Below are positions 5,721 to 11,917 of a DNA stretch of 12,229 nucleotides, one piece after another (within the stretch, counting starts at the first letter, position 1; the number at the start of each line of letters is the position of its first letter). A program made the position numbers and the translations under genes. The stretch covers positions 1 to 12,229 of the forward strand of contig PFTQ01000040.1 in assembly GCA_002789635.1 (NCBI GenBank), given 5' to 3'. Source of the DNA: Candidatus Aenigmarchaeota archaeon CG_4_9_14_3_um_filter_37_18 (lineage in GTDB: Archaea > Aenigmatarchaeota > Aenigmatarchaeia > CG10238-14). The notes below the pieces were generated by a model, which was not told where the DNA came from, searched no databases, and saw only the letters and a program-made list of their open reading frames with translations.

Positions 5721-6338
5721 TCATTTCGTTAAAATACGGTTTACTCTCATAAGCATTTTCTTTTTCTTGTCAACATCATAATACCCTTCTATTTTCCCAA
5801 TCAGCTTTCCATCCTTGAAGAAGAGCAAACTCGGGAATTTTTTGACTCCATACTTTTTAAGGAATGCTTCATCTTCGGTTCCCATCTTTCTATACTTGAT
5901 ATCTAAGCCACGAAACAATTCTTTTATTGGAATGGAACTCACTAAACACTGGATTGAATCGTCATTAAATAGCTCTACTGCTGCTGGTTTTGTTGATTCT
6001 AATATTTCACGGGTAAAATTTTTTTCTGAAGTCAGGTAAGCAGGGTGTATTGGCTCTGCCCCATACCTATCCACGAATAAATCCGAGATCTTCCTAGGGT
6101 CTTCATCAATTTCTTTTTTTATTCTATCGTATTCTTCTTTTGTTTTGGCAACTTTTATCGCACCGACTGCGCATACATCCTGACACTTTCCGCAAAGAAT
6201 GCATTTTGACTCGTCAACTGCGATTGCTTTATTTTTCGCATCCCAATGAAATGCTCCAGTAGGGCAAGCCTCTATGCCATAGCACTCTTGTGCGTTGTCG
6301 CAGATTTTGAAGTTGATTAGGACTGGAACCAGTACCAC
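5721..6338 (-). CDS. Ferredoxin-thioredoxin fusion protein
   Basis: A 205-residue cytoplasmic redox protein in two parts. Residues 1-62 are a two-cluster ferredoxin domain: the second motif is regular (Cys46-x2-Cys49-x2-Cys52-x3-Cys56, 'CILCGKCQDVCAVGAI'), while the first is Cys13-x5-Cys19-x5-Cys25-Pro, with Ala16 where a fourth Cys would normally sit. Residues 110-205 form a thioredoxin fold, shown by 'KKYGVKKFPSLLFFKDGKLI' with the cis-Pro at 169. The active-site CxxC appears as Ser128-Ile-Gln-Cys131, leaving only the second Cys. GTG 6338 is the start; AAGGTG overlaps it and a TATA-like TATTAAAA lies about 30 nt upstream, so it may be leaderless. The winged-helix gene lies 63 nt upstream on the same strand. 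Likely role: electron transfer or a scaffold, not classic disulfide exchange (inference). Confidence 0.8.
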   Translation of the reverse strand: MVLVPVLINFKICDNAQECYGIEACPTGAFHWDAKNKAIAVDESKCILCGKCQDVCAVGAIKVAKTKEEYDRIKKEIDEDPRKISDLFVDRYGAEPIHPAYLTSEKNFTREILESTKPAAVELFNDDSIQCLVSSIPIKELFRGLDIKYRKMGTEDEAFLKKYGVKKFPSLLFFKDGKLIGKIEGYYDVDKKKKMLMRVNRILTK

Positions 6339-6401
6339 CTTGATTAATAATATGATTGAAATAATTTTAATACTTATTTTAGAAAGAATTAGACAAACGG
6401 C

Positions 6402-6731
6402 TCATTTTACTATCTTCAATGGAACCTTTTCAGAATCAACATTCATAGCTCTTTTTATTAATTCACTCTCAAGTATCAGTAATTTCTGAACTATTGGATT
6501 TTCATCATTCAGCACAAATAATGAAGCCTTCCCTATCTCTCTGGTTTTTTTGACTACCGAAAATTCCTCTATTTTCTTCCAGTATTTGAACAGCGAGACT
6601 CTTGAGATTCCTGTTTCTTTTATTATCTCCTCTTTTGTTGTGTCAAAAGGTCTTTTCTCGATCAGAAAGTCCAATATTCTGATAAGGGGATTGTCTCCGA
6701 AAAACTCCACAAAGACTGATTTTTCTTTCAT
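6402..6731 (-). CDS. Winged helix-turn-helix transcriptional regulator
   Basis: A 109-residue DNA-binding protein. Residues 13-75 fit a winged helix-turn-helix: 'NPLIRILDFLIEKRPFDTTK' (helix 1), 'EEIIKETGISRVSLFKYWKK' (helix-turn-helix with recognition helix around 44-55), and a wing 'VVKKTREIGKASLFVLNDEN'. This matches small archaeal regulators that begin with 'GDNPLIRVLDFLIE'. The start is ATG 6731, with TATATATAT centred 27 nt upstream, so the transcript is probably leaderless. The ferredoxin-thioredoxin gene follows on the same strand after 63 nt and may be its target or operon partner, though it seems to have its own promoter. The ligand is unknown. Confidence 0.8.
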   Translation of the reverse strand: MKEKSVFVEFFGDNPLIRILDFLIEKRPFDTTKEEIIKETGISRVSLFKYWKKIEEFSVVKKTREIGKASLFVLNDENPIVQKLLILESELIKRAMNVDSEKVPLKIVK

Positions 6732-6753
6732 GAACCTTTATTGTTTTTTTAAG

Positions 6754-6762
6754 TATATATAT
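6754..6762 (-). promoter_or_regulatory. TATA box of the winged-helix regulator gene
   Basis: TATATATAT, read as ATATATATA followed by CTTAA on the minus strand, is centred 27 nt before the ATG at 6731. Confidence 0.6.
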
Positions 6763-6790
6763 CATTACTTTAATAGTATGTTTTAATTTA

Positions 6791-7063
6791 CTAATACTTT
6801 TTGACAAGAAACTTATCTATTAGAAACTGAATCTCATCCTTTCTCTCAATATTGAGGCTTACATGTTCTCCATAAGATGTAGGTTTTGATATAATCAGAT
6901 TATCATTTTTCATCTCATCGACTAATTTCAAGACGTATTTTCTAATATCTTTCGGAAAGCCTTTTGCCAAGTTCAAAGTATCTGTGTGTTTTCCTCCCCA
7001 ATATCTGTGTCGTGCCATTTTATCAAGAATCTTTCCTTTGATCTCATCATCTTCCATTATCAT
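6791..7063 (-). CDS. Small winged-helix-like protein coupled to the radical-SAM gene
   Basis: A 90-residue protein (MIMEDDEIKGKILDKMARHR…) with a helix-rich N-terminus, 'YWGGKHTDTLNLAKGFPKDI', a helix 'RKYVLKLVDEMKNDNLIISK' and a beta-wing 'KPTSYGEHVSLNIERKDEI'. The pattern 'GKHT…KGFP…KPTSYG.HVSLN' recurs in archaeal small conserved hypothetical proteins and looks like a winged helix. I chose ATG 7063 because it overlaps the radical-SAM stop as ATGA (7060-7063) and an AGGTGG lies a few bases upstream inside that gene; the ATG nine bases earlier lacks this support. The overlap implies one transcript and coupled translation, hence a likely shared process. No enzymatic residues stand out. Confidence 0.7.
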   Translation of the reverse strand: MIMEDDEIKGKILDKMARHRYWGGKHTDTLNLAKGFPKDIRKYVLKLVDEMKNDNLIISKPTSYGEHVSLNIERKDEIQFLIDKFLVKKY

Positions 7064-8142
7064 TTCAACCACCTACTCAACCTCATCTGCCTAACACCCG
7101 ACAACTCGATGAATGGAGCAGCTCTCTTAACGATGACTCCAACTTGGCGGAAGCTGGGCATGGTTTTGAAAGGCCTTTTTTCGATTATTTTTTCAGCAGT
7201 TTTTAACCCGATTCCAGGAACCCTTAGCAATTCTTTTTGAGGCGCTTCATTAATATCAACCAACAAATCATTCTCTTTCGCAATGCTGAACTTAGGGTCT
7301 TCCTTAAGGTTTAGTCTATCATTGCCATCAAAGACGAATTCCTTAGACTTGAAACCATAGTCTCTGAGCAGGAACGAGCTCTGGTAAAGCCGGTATTCCC
7401 TCCATGGGTTTTCCGGTTTTTTGCCTTCAAGCGGAGTGTGATGAACAGGATCAAACCTAGAGTAGTAGACTCTCCTAGCATTCAGCTCTTGGTAAATATA
7501 GCCGCTTATTCTAACTATATCTTTGTCTGTCTCGTCTGACGCCCCAATAACCATTTGCGAATCTAATCCAGCCTTGCATTTGCCTTCTTTTTGCGCTTTC
7601 TTAACCTCTTCTGCAACCCATCTCAGTCTTTTTAGAATGTCTTCCTTGAAGCTGAGGAATAATTTCATATCCTCATAATGATCCTTATTTGGAAATTCTA
7701 TGTTTATTCCAACCCTATCTGCGAGCTGAACGCCTTGTTTTATTAGGTCTCGGGAAGTGCCTGGCATTACTTTGAGGTGTATGTATTCTGTGAATCCCAG
7801 GTTGCGCATTTCTTGCACAGCTTCCAGTTGACTTTCAAAAGTTGAATCGGGGTCCTTATAAACAGAAGAAGAGAGGAAAACTCCCTCTATCTTCCTCATC
7901 TTCCACAATTTAACGGCAACATTGGCGAGTTCCTTAGGTTCCCATTTATCCCGGTGAACATATCTCTCCGCCCTGAAGGGACAGAATTTACAATCATTCA
8001 TGCAATGGCTGGTCATCAGAGTTTTAAGCAGCGGCTTGCATTTATTACCCCCGCAGGATGCATGGAATATAGGCACTGTATGCTGGTCGTATGTTGATCC
8101 TAAGTTAAGCCTGCGGAACTTTTCTCTTTTTAAGGTCATCAT
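7060..8142 (-). CDS. Radical-SAM / helix-hairpin-helix protein, putative DNA modification or repair
   Basis: A 360-residue protein of the COG4277 / TIGR03916 type ('putative DNA modification/repair radical SAM protein'). The radical-SAM motif is 'SHCMNDCKFCPFRAER' with Cys47, Cys51 and Cys54. Two further N-terminal Cys (30, 35) in 'ASCGGNKCKPLL' are typical of the family. 'GVFLSSSVYKDPDST' and 'IHLKVMPG' belong to the barrel, 'YYSRFDPVHHTPLEGKKP' is a family signature, and the C-terminus carries a helix-hairpin-helix, 'LLRVPGIGLKTAEKIIEKRP' (about 306-325), a non-specific DNA-binding element. In many bacteria it pairs with a uracil-DNA-glycosylase family gene; none is present here, and the downstream partner is a small winged-helix-like protein overlapped by ATGA. 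Start ATG 8142, with a second Met next to it. Substrate unknown. Confidence 0.88.
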   Translation of the reverse strand: MMTLKREKFRRLNLGSTYDQHTVPIFHASCGGNKCKPLLKTLMTSHCMNDCKFCPFRAERYVHRDKWEPKELANVAVKLWKMRKIEGVFLSSSVYKDPDSTFESQLEAVQEMRNLGFTEYIHLKVMPGTSRDLIKQGVQLADRVGINIEFPNKDHYEDMKLFLSFKEDILKRLRWVAEEVKKAQKEGKCKAGLDSQMVIGASDETDKDIVRISGYIYQELNARRVYYSRFDPVHHTPLEGKKPENPWREYRLYQSSFLLRDYGFKSKEFVFDGNDRLNLKEDPKFSIAKENDLLVDINEAPQKELLRVPGIGLKTAEKIIEKRPFKTMPSFRQVGVIVKRAAPFIELSGVRQMRLSRWLK

Positions 8143-8146
8143 AAAA

Positions 8147-8165
8147 AGCGGGGTTATTGCCCGCT
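8147..8165 (-). promoter_or_regulatory. GC-rich dyad just before the radical-SAM start
   Basis: A perfect 6-bp inverted repeat, AGCGGG/CCCGCT, with a 7-base loop stands out in AT-rich DNA. On the minus strand it is followed by TTTTT and the ATG at 8142. It resembles an intrinsic terminator for the upstream rpoH transcript, but it also sits between a possible TATA (around 8170-8180) and the start, where an operator or a translation-blocking hairpin could lie. Confidence 0.4.
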
Positions 8166-8283
8166 GACTAGAATTAATTTTAGGGTATTATGTGTCTTTG
8201 GGAACCAATGTTGGAATGAATGCCTGAAAAAAGAAACTATAAGCTTCATTTTCAGTAAAATAAAGAATAATACTGGTTGAAAT

Positions 8284-8538
8284 TTATCTATTAGGAACTA
8301 CTACTCTGTAATATTTTGTTTCTCCTGCAGTAAGGCTTTTTCTCTCTATTTCTATAACATCCCAAGCTTTTGCACCCACAGCTACAACCGCAGGGTCTTT
8401 CAGATTAATCCGAGGTAAATCCTTGTATTTTACACCATACTTTTCGAACAGTTTTTTCTTTTCTTCCTCATTTAATATCCTATGTTTTGGAACTAATTCG
8501 TGTTTGAGAATATCAATCTCTTTCTTTTCCTCTGCCAT
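8284..8538 (-). CDS. rpoH: DNA-directed RNA polymerase subunit H (Rpb5 C-terminal type)
   Basis: An 84-residue archaeal RpoH, the counterpart of the C-terminal domain of eukaryotic Rpb5, part of the lower jaw of RNA polymerase near downstream DNA. The signature is clear: 'ILKHELVPKHRILNEEEKKK', 'LPRINLKDPAVVAVGAKAWD' and 'VIEIERKSLTAGETKYYRVV'. The length is normal. The usual invariant Gly of 'GAKPGDVI' is Ala in this copy ('GAKAWDVI'). Start ATG 8538; TTATTATTA (plus 8561-8569) is centred 27 nt upstream, so it looks leaderless. In many archaea rpoH heads the rpoB-rpoA operon; here it stands alone, with a radical-SAM gene downstream and a divergent small gene upstream. Confidence 0.95.
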   Translation of the reverse strand: MAEEKKEIDILKHELVPKHRILNEEEKKKLFEKYGVKYKDLPRINLKDPAVVAVGAKAWDVIEIERKSLTAGETKYYRVVVPNR

Positions 8539-8683
8539 ATAACCACAACACTTAATTAGGTAATAATAAGCTTAAATGTTTTTATAGGGATTCTTTTCTT
8601 AGGTTATCAATCACCATTTTCATGGATATTATAAACTGTCGGAAATAATTATTGGCCGAAAAAAAGTAAGTATACTATAAGAA

Positions 8684-8689
8684 TTTAAG
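8684..8689 (+). promoter_or_regulatory. TATA box of the small gene at 8712
   Basis: TTTAAG is centred about 25 nt before the ATG at 8712, as for other leaderless genes here. It supports the view that the small interrupted frame downstream is or was a real gene. Confidence 0.45.
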
Positions 8690-8711
8690 TTTTATTTTTT
8701 AAAAGAACCCC

Positions 8712-8872
8712 ATGAAAGACAATGTAATTAAACTCGAAACAAAAATGAAAGAAATGAAAGAATCCGAAGAGTTGTGGAAGATGTTGTTGAAGAAACATTA
8801 AGAGTGTATGGGGAGGAACCTCCTACTGTTTATGGTGCATCATCTCCTTATGGTTATGCCGAATATAATTAG
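8712..8872 (+). pseudogene. Small gene with a frame break, unknown
   Basis: ATG 8712 opens 29 codons (MKDNVIKLETKMKEMKESEE…) and stops at TAA 8799. From about 8759 another frame, reached by a one-base deletion upstream, reads on without stop to TAG 8870: RIRRVVEDVVEETLRVYGEE, then a Pro/Tyr/Gly/Ser-rich tail ending 'YGYAEYN'. Joined, they give a protein of about 54 residues with a charged helical N-terminus and a low-complexity tail. A TATA-like box 25 nt upstream fits the ATG. The likely break lies in the A-rich repeat 8740-8760. I do not recognise the family. Alternatives: a true 29-residue peptide with a meaningless 3' stretch, or a consensus error. Confidence 0.4.
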
Positions 8873-8901
8873 TTGAAGGAATGAAATGACCTAATTTAAG
8901 T

Positions 8902-9654
8902 TTAAATTTTAAACAATTTTTTACAATTTCCCTCAATAACCATATCAATCTCACTAACAGTAACACCACGTAACTTAGACATCTCTTCAAGGACAAATGC
9001 AACATTCTGGGGAACATTTTGTTTACCAGGATAAGGAGAAAGAAATGGAGCGTCAGTCTCGGTAAGGAGCTGTTCAAGCGGATAGTTTTTAGCGATTTTC
9101 TTCGTATTTTTGCCTCTGAGTAGATTAGTGCCAACGGATATGAAATATCCTTGGTCGATGATTTTCTGCGCCAATGTCAGATTTCCCGCATAACAATGAA
9201 ATACAACATTCTTAAGGCCTCTTTCTGCTACAATATCAAAGCATCTCTGTTCGGCTTTCCTTGTGTGAAGTATTACTGGGAGGTTAAGTTCTTCTGCAAG
9301 ATCTAGCATCTTTTGAAAGATTTTTTCAAGCCTAGGCTGCTTTTCTGGCTCCGGATACCAATGGTAATCTAACCCTATCTCCCCTATTGCCAAAATATTG
9401 TTCTTGTGGTTTTTGACAAAAGAAATATACTCGTCTATCTGATCGTCGGTCATCTTGACTATGTCTATGGGATGCAGCCCTAAAGTCAGGAAAATAAACC
9501 CTTTGTGTTTTTTTGTGAGCTCTATCGCTTCTTTTGCATCCCCCGGATACCCGCAGTTGATTATCGCTGTCATTGATTTTCTCGCTTCCTGAATTACTTG
9601 CTCGTGCTTCTCCAGAAGGCCCTTATGCAATAAGTGGCAGTGAGTATCGATCAT
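8902..9654 (-). CDS. TatD-family metal-dependent hydrolase (DNase)
   Basis: A 250-residue amidohydrolase-fold enzyme; characterised members are metal-dependent 3'-5' DNases. All metal-ligand motifs are visible: 'MIDTHCHLLH' (Asp3, His5, His7), 'AIGEIGLDYHW' with Glu92, 'LPVILHTRKAE' with His130, 'VVFHCYAG' with His153, and 'LLTETDAPFLSP' with Asp201. 'LGLHPIDI' (His61) is also conserved. Length is normal for the family. The start is ATG 9654, since the metal-binding motif begins at the second residue; TTTATAAA (plus 9679-9686) is centred 28 nt upstream and overlaps the stop of the preceding gene. The exact substrate cannot be told from sequence: DNA repair, nucleotide turnover and D-aminoacyl-tRNA deacylation have all been proposed for relatives. 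Confidence 0.93.
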   Translation of the reverse strand: MIDTHCHLLHKGLLEKHEQVIQEARKSMTAIINCGYPGDAKEAIELTKKHKGFIFLTLGLHPIDIVKMTDDQIDEYISFVKNHKNNILAIGEIGLDYHWYPEPEKQPRLEKIFQKMLDLAEELNLPVILHTRKAEQRCFDIVAERGLKNVVFHCYAGNLTLAQKIIDQGYFISVGTNLLRGKNTKKIAKNYPLEQLLTETDAPFLSPYPGKQNVPQNVAFVLEEMSKLRGVTVSEIDMVIEGNCKKLFKI

Positions 9655-9678
9655 AGGAATAATCTGACAGTTTTAGAA

Positions 9679-9686
9679 TTTATAAA
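9679..9686 (-). promoter_or_regulatory. TATA box of the TatD-family gene
   Basis: TTTATAAA is centred 28 nt before the ATG at 9654 and touches the stop codon of the preceding gene, so the TatD gene has its own promoter despite a gap of only 32 nt. Confidence 0.6.
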
Positions 9687-10154
9687 TTAAACTGATTCAA
9701 GATGAGTCAGATAAACACTGCCGTCTGTTATATTAAAATCAACCAAGCCCAATTCCTGCAATTTATAGAATGCATTTTGAAAACCTAAATCTCTTATTTG
9801 TCTTATATAAACAGTTTCTTCTGTATTCAAAAGTTGTCTATATAATTCCTCTTCCTTGGGACTCAGATCATATCCCAAAAGCGGATCAATCGGCAATTGA
9901 AATATCTGTTCTCTTCTTTTCTTTGCTCTTTCTTTTCTATCTCTGTTTAGTCTAGTTCCTTTACTCTGGTATTCTCTTTTAGTATACACCCCTTCTAAAA
10001 TACCTAAATCACATATTCTAACCCATTTGCCATTATGAAAGACTTCAACATTTTCTTTAATAAGATCCTTTTTTATTCCAGAATAAAACCTGGCAACTAT
10101 TCCAAAGTGATTAGAGTCTAACGGTATATCTAATTCATCTAACCTTTCTCTCAC
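9687..10154 (-). CDS. Unknown protein with C-terminal winged-helix-like domain; N-terminus uncertain
   Basis: From GTG 10154 this gives 155 residues, not recognised as a named family. Residues 1-60 ('GIVARFYSGIKKDLI', 'VFHNGKWVRICDLG') look like a small alpha/beta domain. Residues 60-85 form a Lys/Arg-rich linker ('RLNRDRKERAKKRREQ'). Residues 98-152 read like a winged helix ('LSPKEEELYRQLLN', 'RQIRDLGFQNAFYKLQELGL', then a wing). The frame stays open for 28 codons upstream of the GTG, to 10238, with protein-like sequence ('RCFEDISATSYQKAFLQTLE') but no start codon. An ATG at 10255 with a TATA-like ATATAAG upstream is one base out of frame, so the gene probably began there. It diverges from the gene at 10366. 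DNA binding is inferred from the fold guess only. Confidence 0.55.
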   Translation of the reverse strand: MRERLDELDIPLDSNHFGIVARFYSGIKKDLIKENVEVFHNGKWVRICDLGILEGVYTKREYQSKGTRLNRDRKERAKKRREQIFQLPIDPLLGYDLSPKEEELYRQLLNTEETVYIRQIRDLGFQNAFYKLQELGLVDFNITDGSVYLTHLESV

Positions 10155-10335
10155 AAAACGTTCTAGCGTTTGAAGAAATGCTTTTTGGTATGATGTCGCA
10201 GAAATATCTTCAAAACACCTATAGCCGAAACGTATTATCTATCTTCTATTTCCATGTGGGTATAAAAGACAATTTCTTATATCTGAAATATGGACAGTGA
10301 ATTTTGGCATTATATTAAATAATTTATTAAAAAGA

Positions 10336-10343
10336 TTTTTAAA
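10336..10343 (+). promoter_or_regulatory. TATA box of the gene at 10366
   Basis: TTTTTAAA is centred 26-27 nt before ATG 10366. It lies inside the longer ORF version that starts at 10297, so it argues for the internal start. Confidence 0.55.
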
Positions 10344-10365
10344 CATATTTATTCATTCATTAATT

Positions 10366-10713
10366 ATGGCCTACGAGGTCATTATAACCAAAAAAGCATC
10401 TGATGCTATATCAAGGCTTGGTTATCATACATTACCTGGAAGATATGAAAGTGGGTACAAAGGCAGAGAAGAAGGAATAATTGGAGCTGTTCTTGCAAGA
10501 GAATTTCGAATTCCAAGAGAATATATAGGCCTTGCAGTGACTCTTGTTCAAAATAATGACGGATATGCGAGAAAAATTAATTATAGAAGATCTGGTTTAG
10601 AAGCCAAACCAAGAGCAAAACCAAAACAATTAAGACTTGCATTAAGTCTCCCTCCAATTACTGATTGTGATAGTCATCTAACACGAGACGGAAAGAAAAA
10701 ACGAAAAAAGTAA
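10366..10713 (+). CDS. Small basic protein, unknown
   Basis: A 115-residue protein (MAYEVIITKKASDAISRLGY…) of no family I recognise. It is basic throughout and ends in a Lys/Arg tail (TRDGKKKRKK), with a run of Arg/Lys around 'KINYRRSGLEAKPRAKPKQL', so nucleic-acid or ribosome contact is conceivable. There is no signal peptide or membrane helix. ATG 10366 is preferred over an upstream ATG at 10297: the extra 23 residues are hydrophobic low-complexity, and the TATA-like TTTTTAAA falls within them, 26-27 nt before 10366. The neighbour to the left runs divergently; the aminotransferase follows 37 nt downstream with its own TATA-like box. A DNA-related role is a guess. Confidence 0.6.
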   Translation: MAYEVIITKKASDAISRLGYHTLPGRYESGYKGREEGIIGAVLAREFRIPREYIGLAVTLVQNNDGYARKINYRRSGLEAKPRAKPKQLRLALSLPPITDCDSHLTRDGKKKRKK

Positions 10714-10718
10714 GTTAA

Positions 10719-10728
10719 CCTTTATCTT
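10719..10728 (+). promoter_or_regulatory. TATA-like box of the aminotransferase gene
   Basis: CCTTTATCTT is centred about 27 nt before ATG 10751, suggesting independent, leaderless transcription even though the upstream gene ends only 37 nt away. Confidence 0.5.
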
Positions 10729-10750
10729 TTCCCACTCCAAAAAATAGTTC

Positions 10751-11917
10751 ATGACAACTCAACACGAAATCTCTGAAAGATGCTTGCATTTACCATCGTC
10801 CAATTTCGACAAGATAATGAAAATGGCTATAGAAAACAAAAATGTAATATCCCTTGGCCCAGGAGAGCCTGATTTTGTAACCCCAGAACATATAAAAGAA
10901 GCAGCGATAATTGCAATAGACAAAGGCTACACACATTATTCTCCCATAGGGGGAAGGGCAGAAACCAAAGAAGCTATCGCTAAGAAGCTGAAGAAAGACA
11001 ATGGGATAGACGCCTCCCCTGAAGAGATTGTCGTGACTTGCGGCTCTCAGGAAGCCCTTTACCTCGCTACTCTAAGCTTGGTTGACCCAGGAGAAAAGAT
11101 CATAGTCCCTGATCCAGGCTTTCTCGCCTATATACCAATGGTAGAGACGGTTTCAGCAACGCCGGTATCGCTTCCTTTAAGAGAAGAGAATGGCTTTGAA
11201 TTCGACCCAGGCGAACTGGAAAGATTAATCGACCAAAGGACAAAAGTAATAATAATAAACTCACCGAGCAATCCAACAGGGGGGATACTGAAGAAAAAAA
11301 CCCTCGAGAAGCTAGCGGATATTGCAATCCAACATGACCTTGTCATATTCTCAGATGAAGCATATGAAAAACTAGTCTACGACGGCAAGAAACATATAAG
11401 CATGGCCAGCCTGAACGGCATGAATGACCGTGTTTTGACATTCCAATCCTTCTCGAAGACCTATGCAATGGCAGGCTTCAGGATAGGCTACGTTGCAGGG
11501 CCGATAGACCTTATTAAGGCGATGACTCGATTGCACATCTACACAACCGTATCCGCGCCGACAGTTTCCCAGATAGCAGCGGTTGAGGCATTAAACGGAA
11601 GCCAAAAATGTGTGGAAGAGATGAGAAAAGAGTATGACAGAAGAAGAAAACTCATCACAAAAAGGCTGGAAGAAATGCCAAAAATCAGCTCCCTTAAGCC
11701 AGAAGGTGCGTTCTATGCATTCCCAAACATATCAAAACTAGGTATGTCATCAGTTGAGGCATCAAACTTCTTCCTGAAGAAGGCTAAAGTCCTTGTTGTT
11801 CCAGGCAGCGAGTTTGGGAGATGGGGAAAAGGTTATGTTAGAATGAGCTATGCCACTGCTTACGAAAAGATAGAAGAAGCTATGGACAGGATAGAAAGCG
11901 CTGTTAGGAAAAAATAA
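10751..11917 (+). CDS. Pyridoxal-phosphate aminotransferase, class I/II (aspartate/aromatic type)
   Basis: A 388-residue fold-type I PLP enzyme that moves an amino group between an amino acid and a 2-oxo acid. Landmarks: 'ISLGPGEPDFVTPEHI' near the N-terminus, 'HYSPIGGRAETKEAIAKKL', 'VVTCGSQEALYLA' (cofactor phosphate contacts), 'INSPSNPTGG' with Asn174, 'IFSDEAYEKLVYDG' with Asp202 and Tyr205, the PLP-binding Lys236 in 'QSFSKTYAMAGFRIGY', and the substrate-carboxylate Arg364 in 'GYVRMSYA'. Length is typical of archaeal subgroup I-gamma enzymes. Substrate (aspartate, aromatic amino acid or alanine) is not decidable here. The start ATG 10751 is supported by CTTTATCTT about 27 nt upstream. Its TAA (11915-11917) abuts the stop of a convergent small frame. 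Confidence 0.92.
   Translation: MTTQHEISERCLHLPSSNFDKIMKMAIENKNVISLGPGEPDFVTPEHIKEAAIIAIDKGYTHYSPIGGRAETKEAIAKKLKKDNGIDASPEEIVVTCGSQEALYLATLSLVDPGEKIIVPDPGFLAYIPMVETVSATPVSLPLREENGFEFDPGELERLIDQRTKVIIINSPSNPTGGILKKKTLEKLADIAIQHDLVIFSDEAYEKLVYDGKKHISMASLNGMNDRVLTFQSFSKTYAMAGFRIGYVAGPIDLIKAMTRLHIYTTVSAPTVSQIAAVEALNGSQKCVEEMRKEYDRRRKLITKRLEEMPKISSLKPEGAFYAFPNISKLGMSSVEASNFFLKKAKVLVVPGSEFGRWGKGYVRMSYATAYEKIEEAMDRIESAVRKK

Noticed and set aside
8154..8249. Minus-strand 31-codon ORF in the gap between rpoH and the radical-SAM gene
   Set aside because: It has no ribosome site or suitably spaced TATA box, and its 3' end runs into the GC-rich dyad; the gap otherwise holds nothing I can support.
8740..8765. 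Programmed -1 frameshift in the small gene at 8712
   Set aside because: There is no X-XXY-YYZ slippery heptamer in the reading frame and no evident downstream structure; a one-base deletion explains it more simply.
8823..9134. Minus-strand 103-codon ORF
   Set aside because: It overlaps the C-terminal third of the TatD-family gene in another frame and has shadow-like composition.
10289..10321. Plus-strand 10-codon ORF (MDSEFWHYIK) with a TATA-like box 26 nt upstream
   Set aside because: Too short to support, with no SD or conservation evidence; the box may serve the divergent promoter region.
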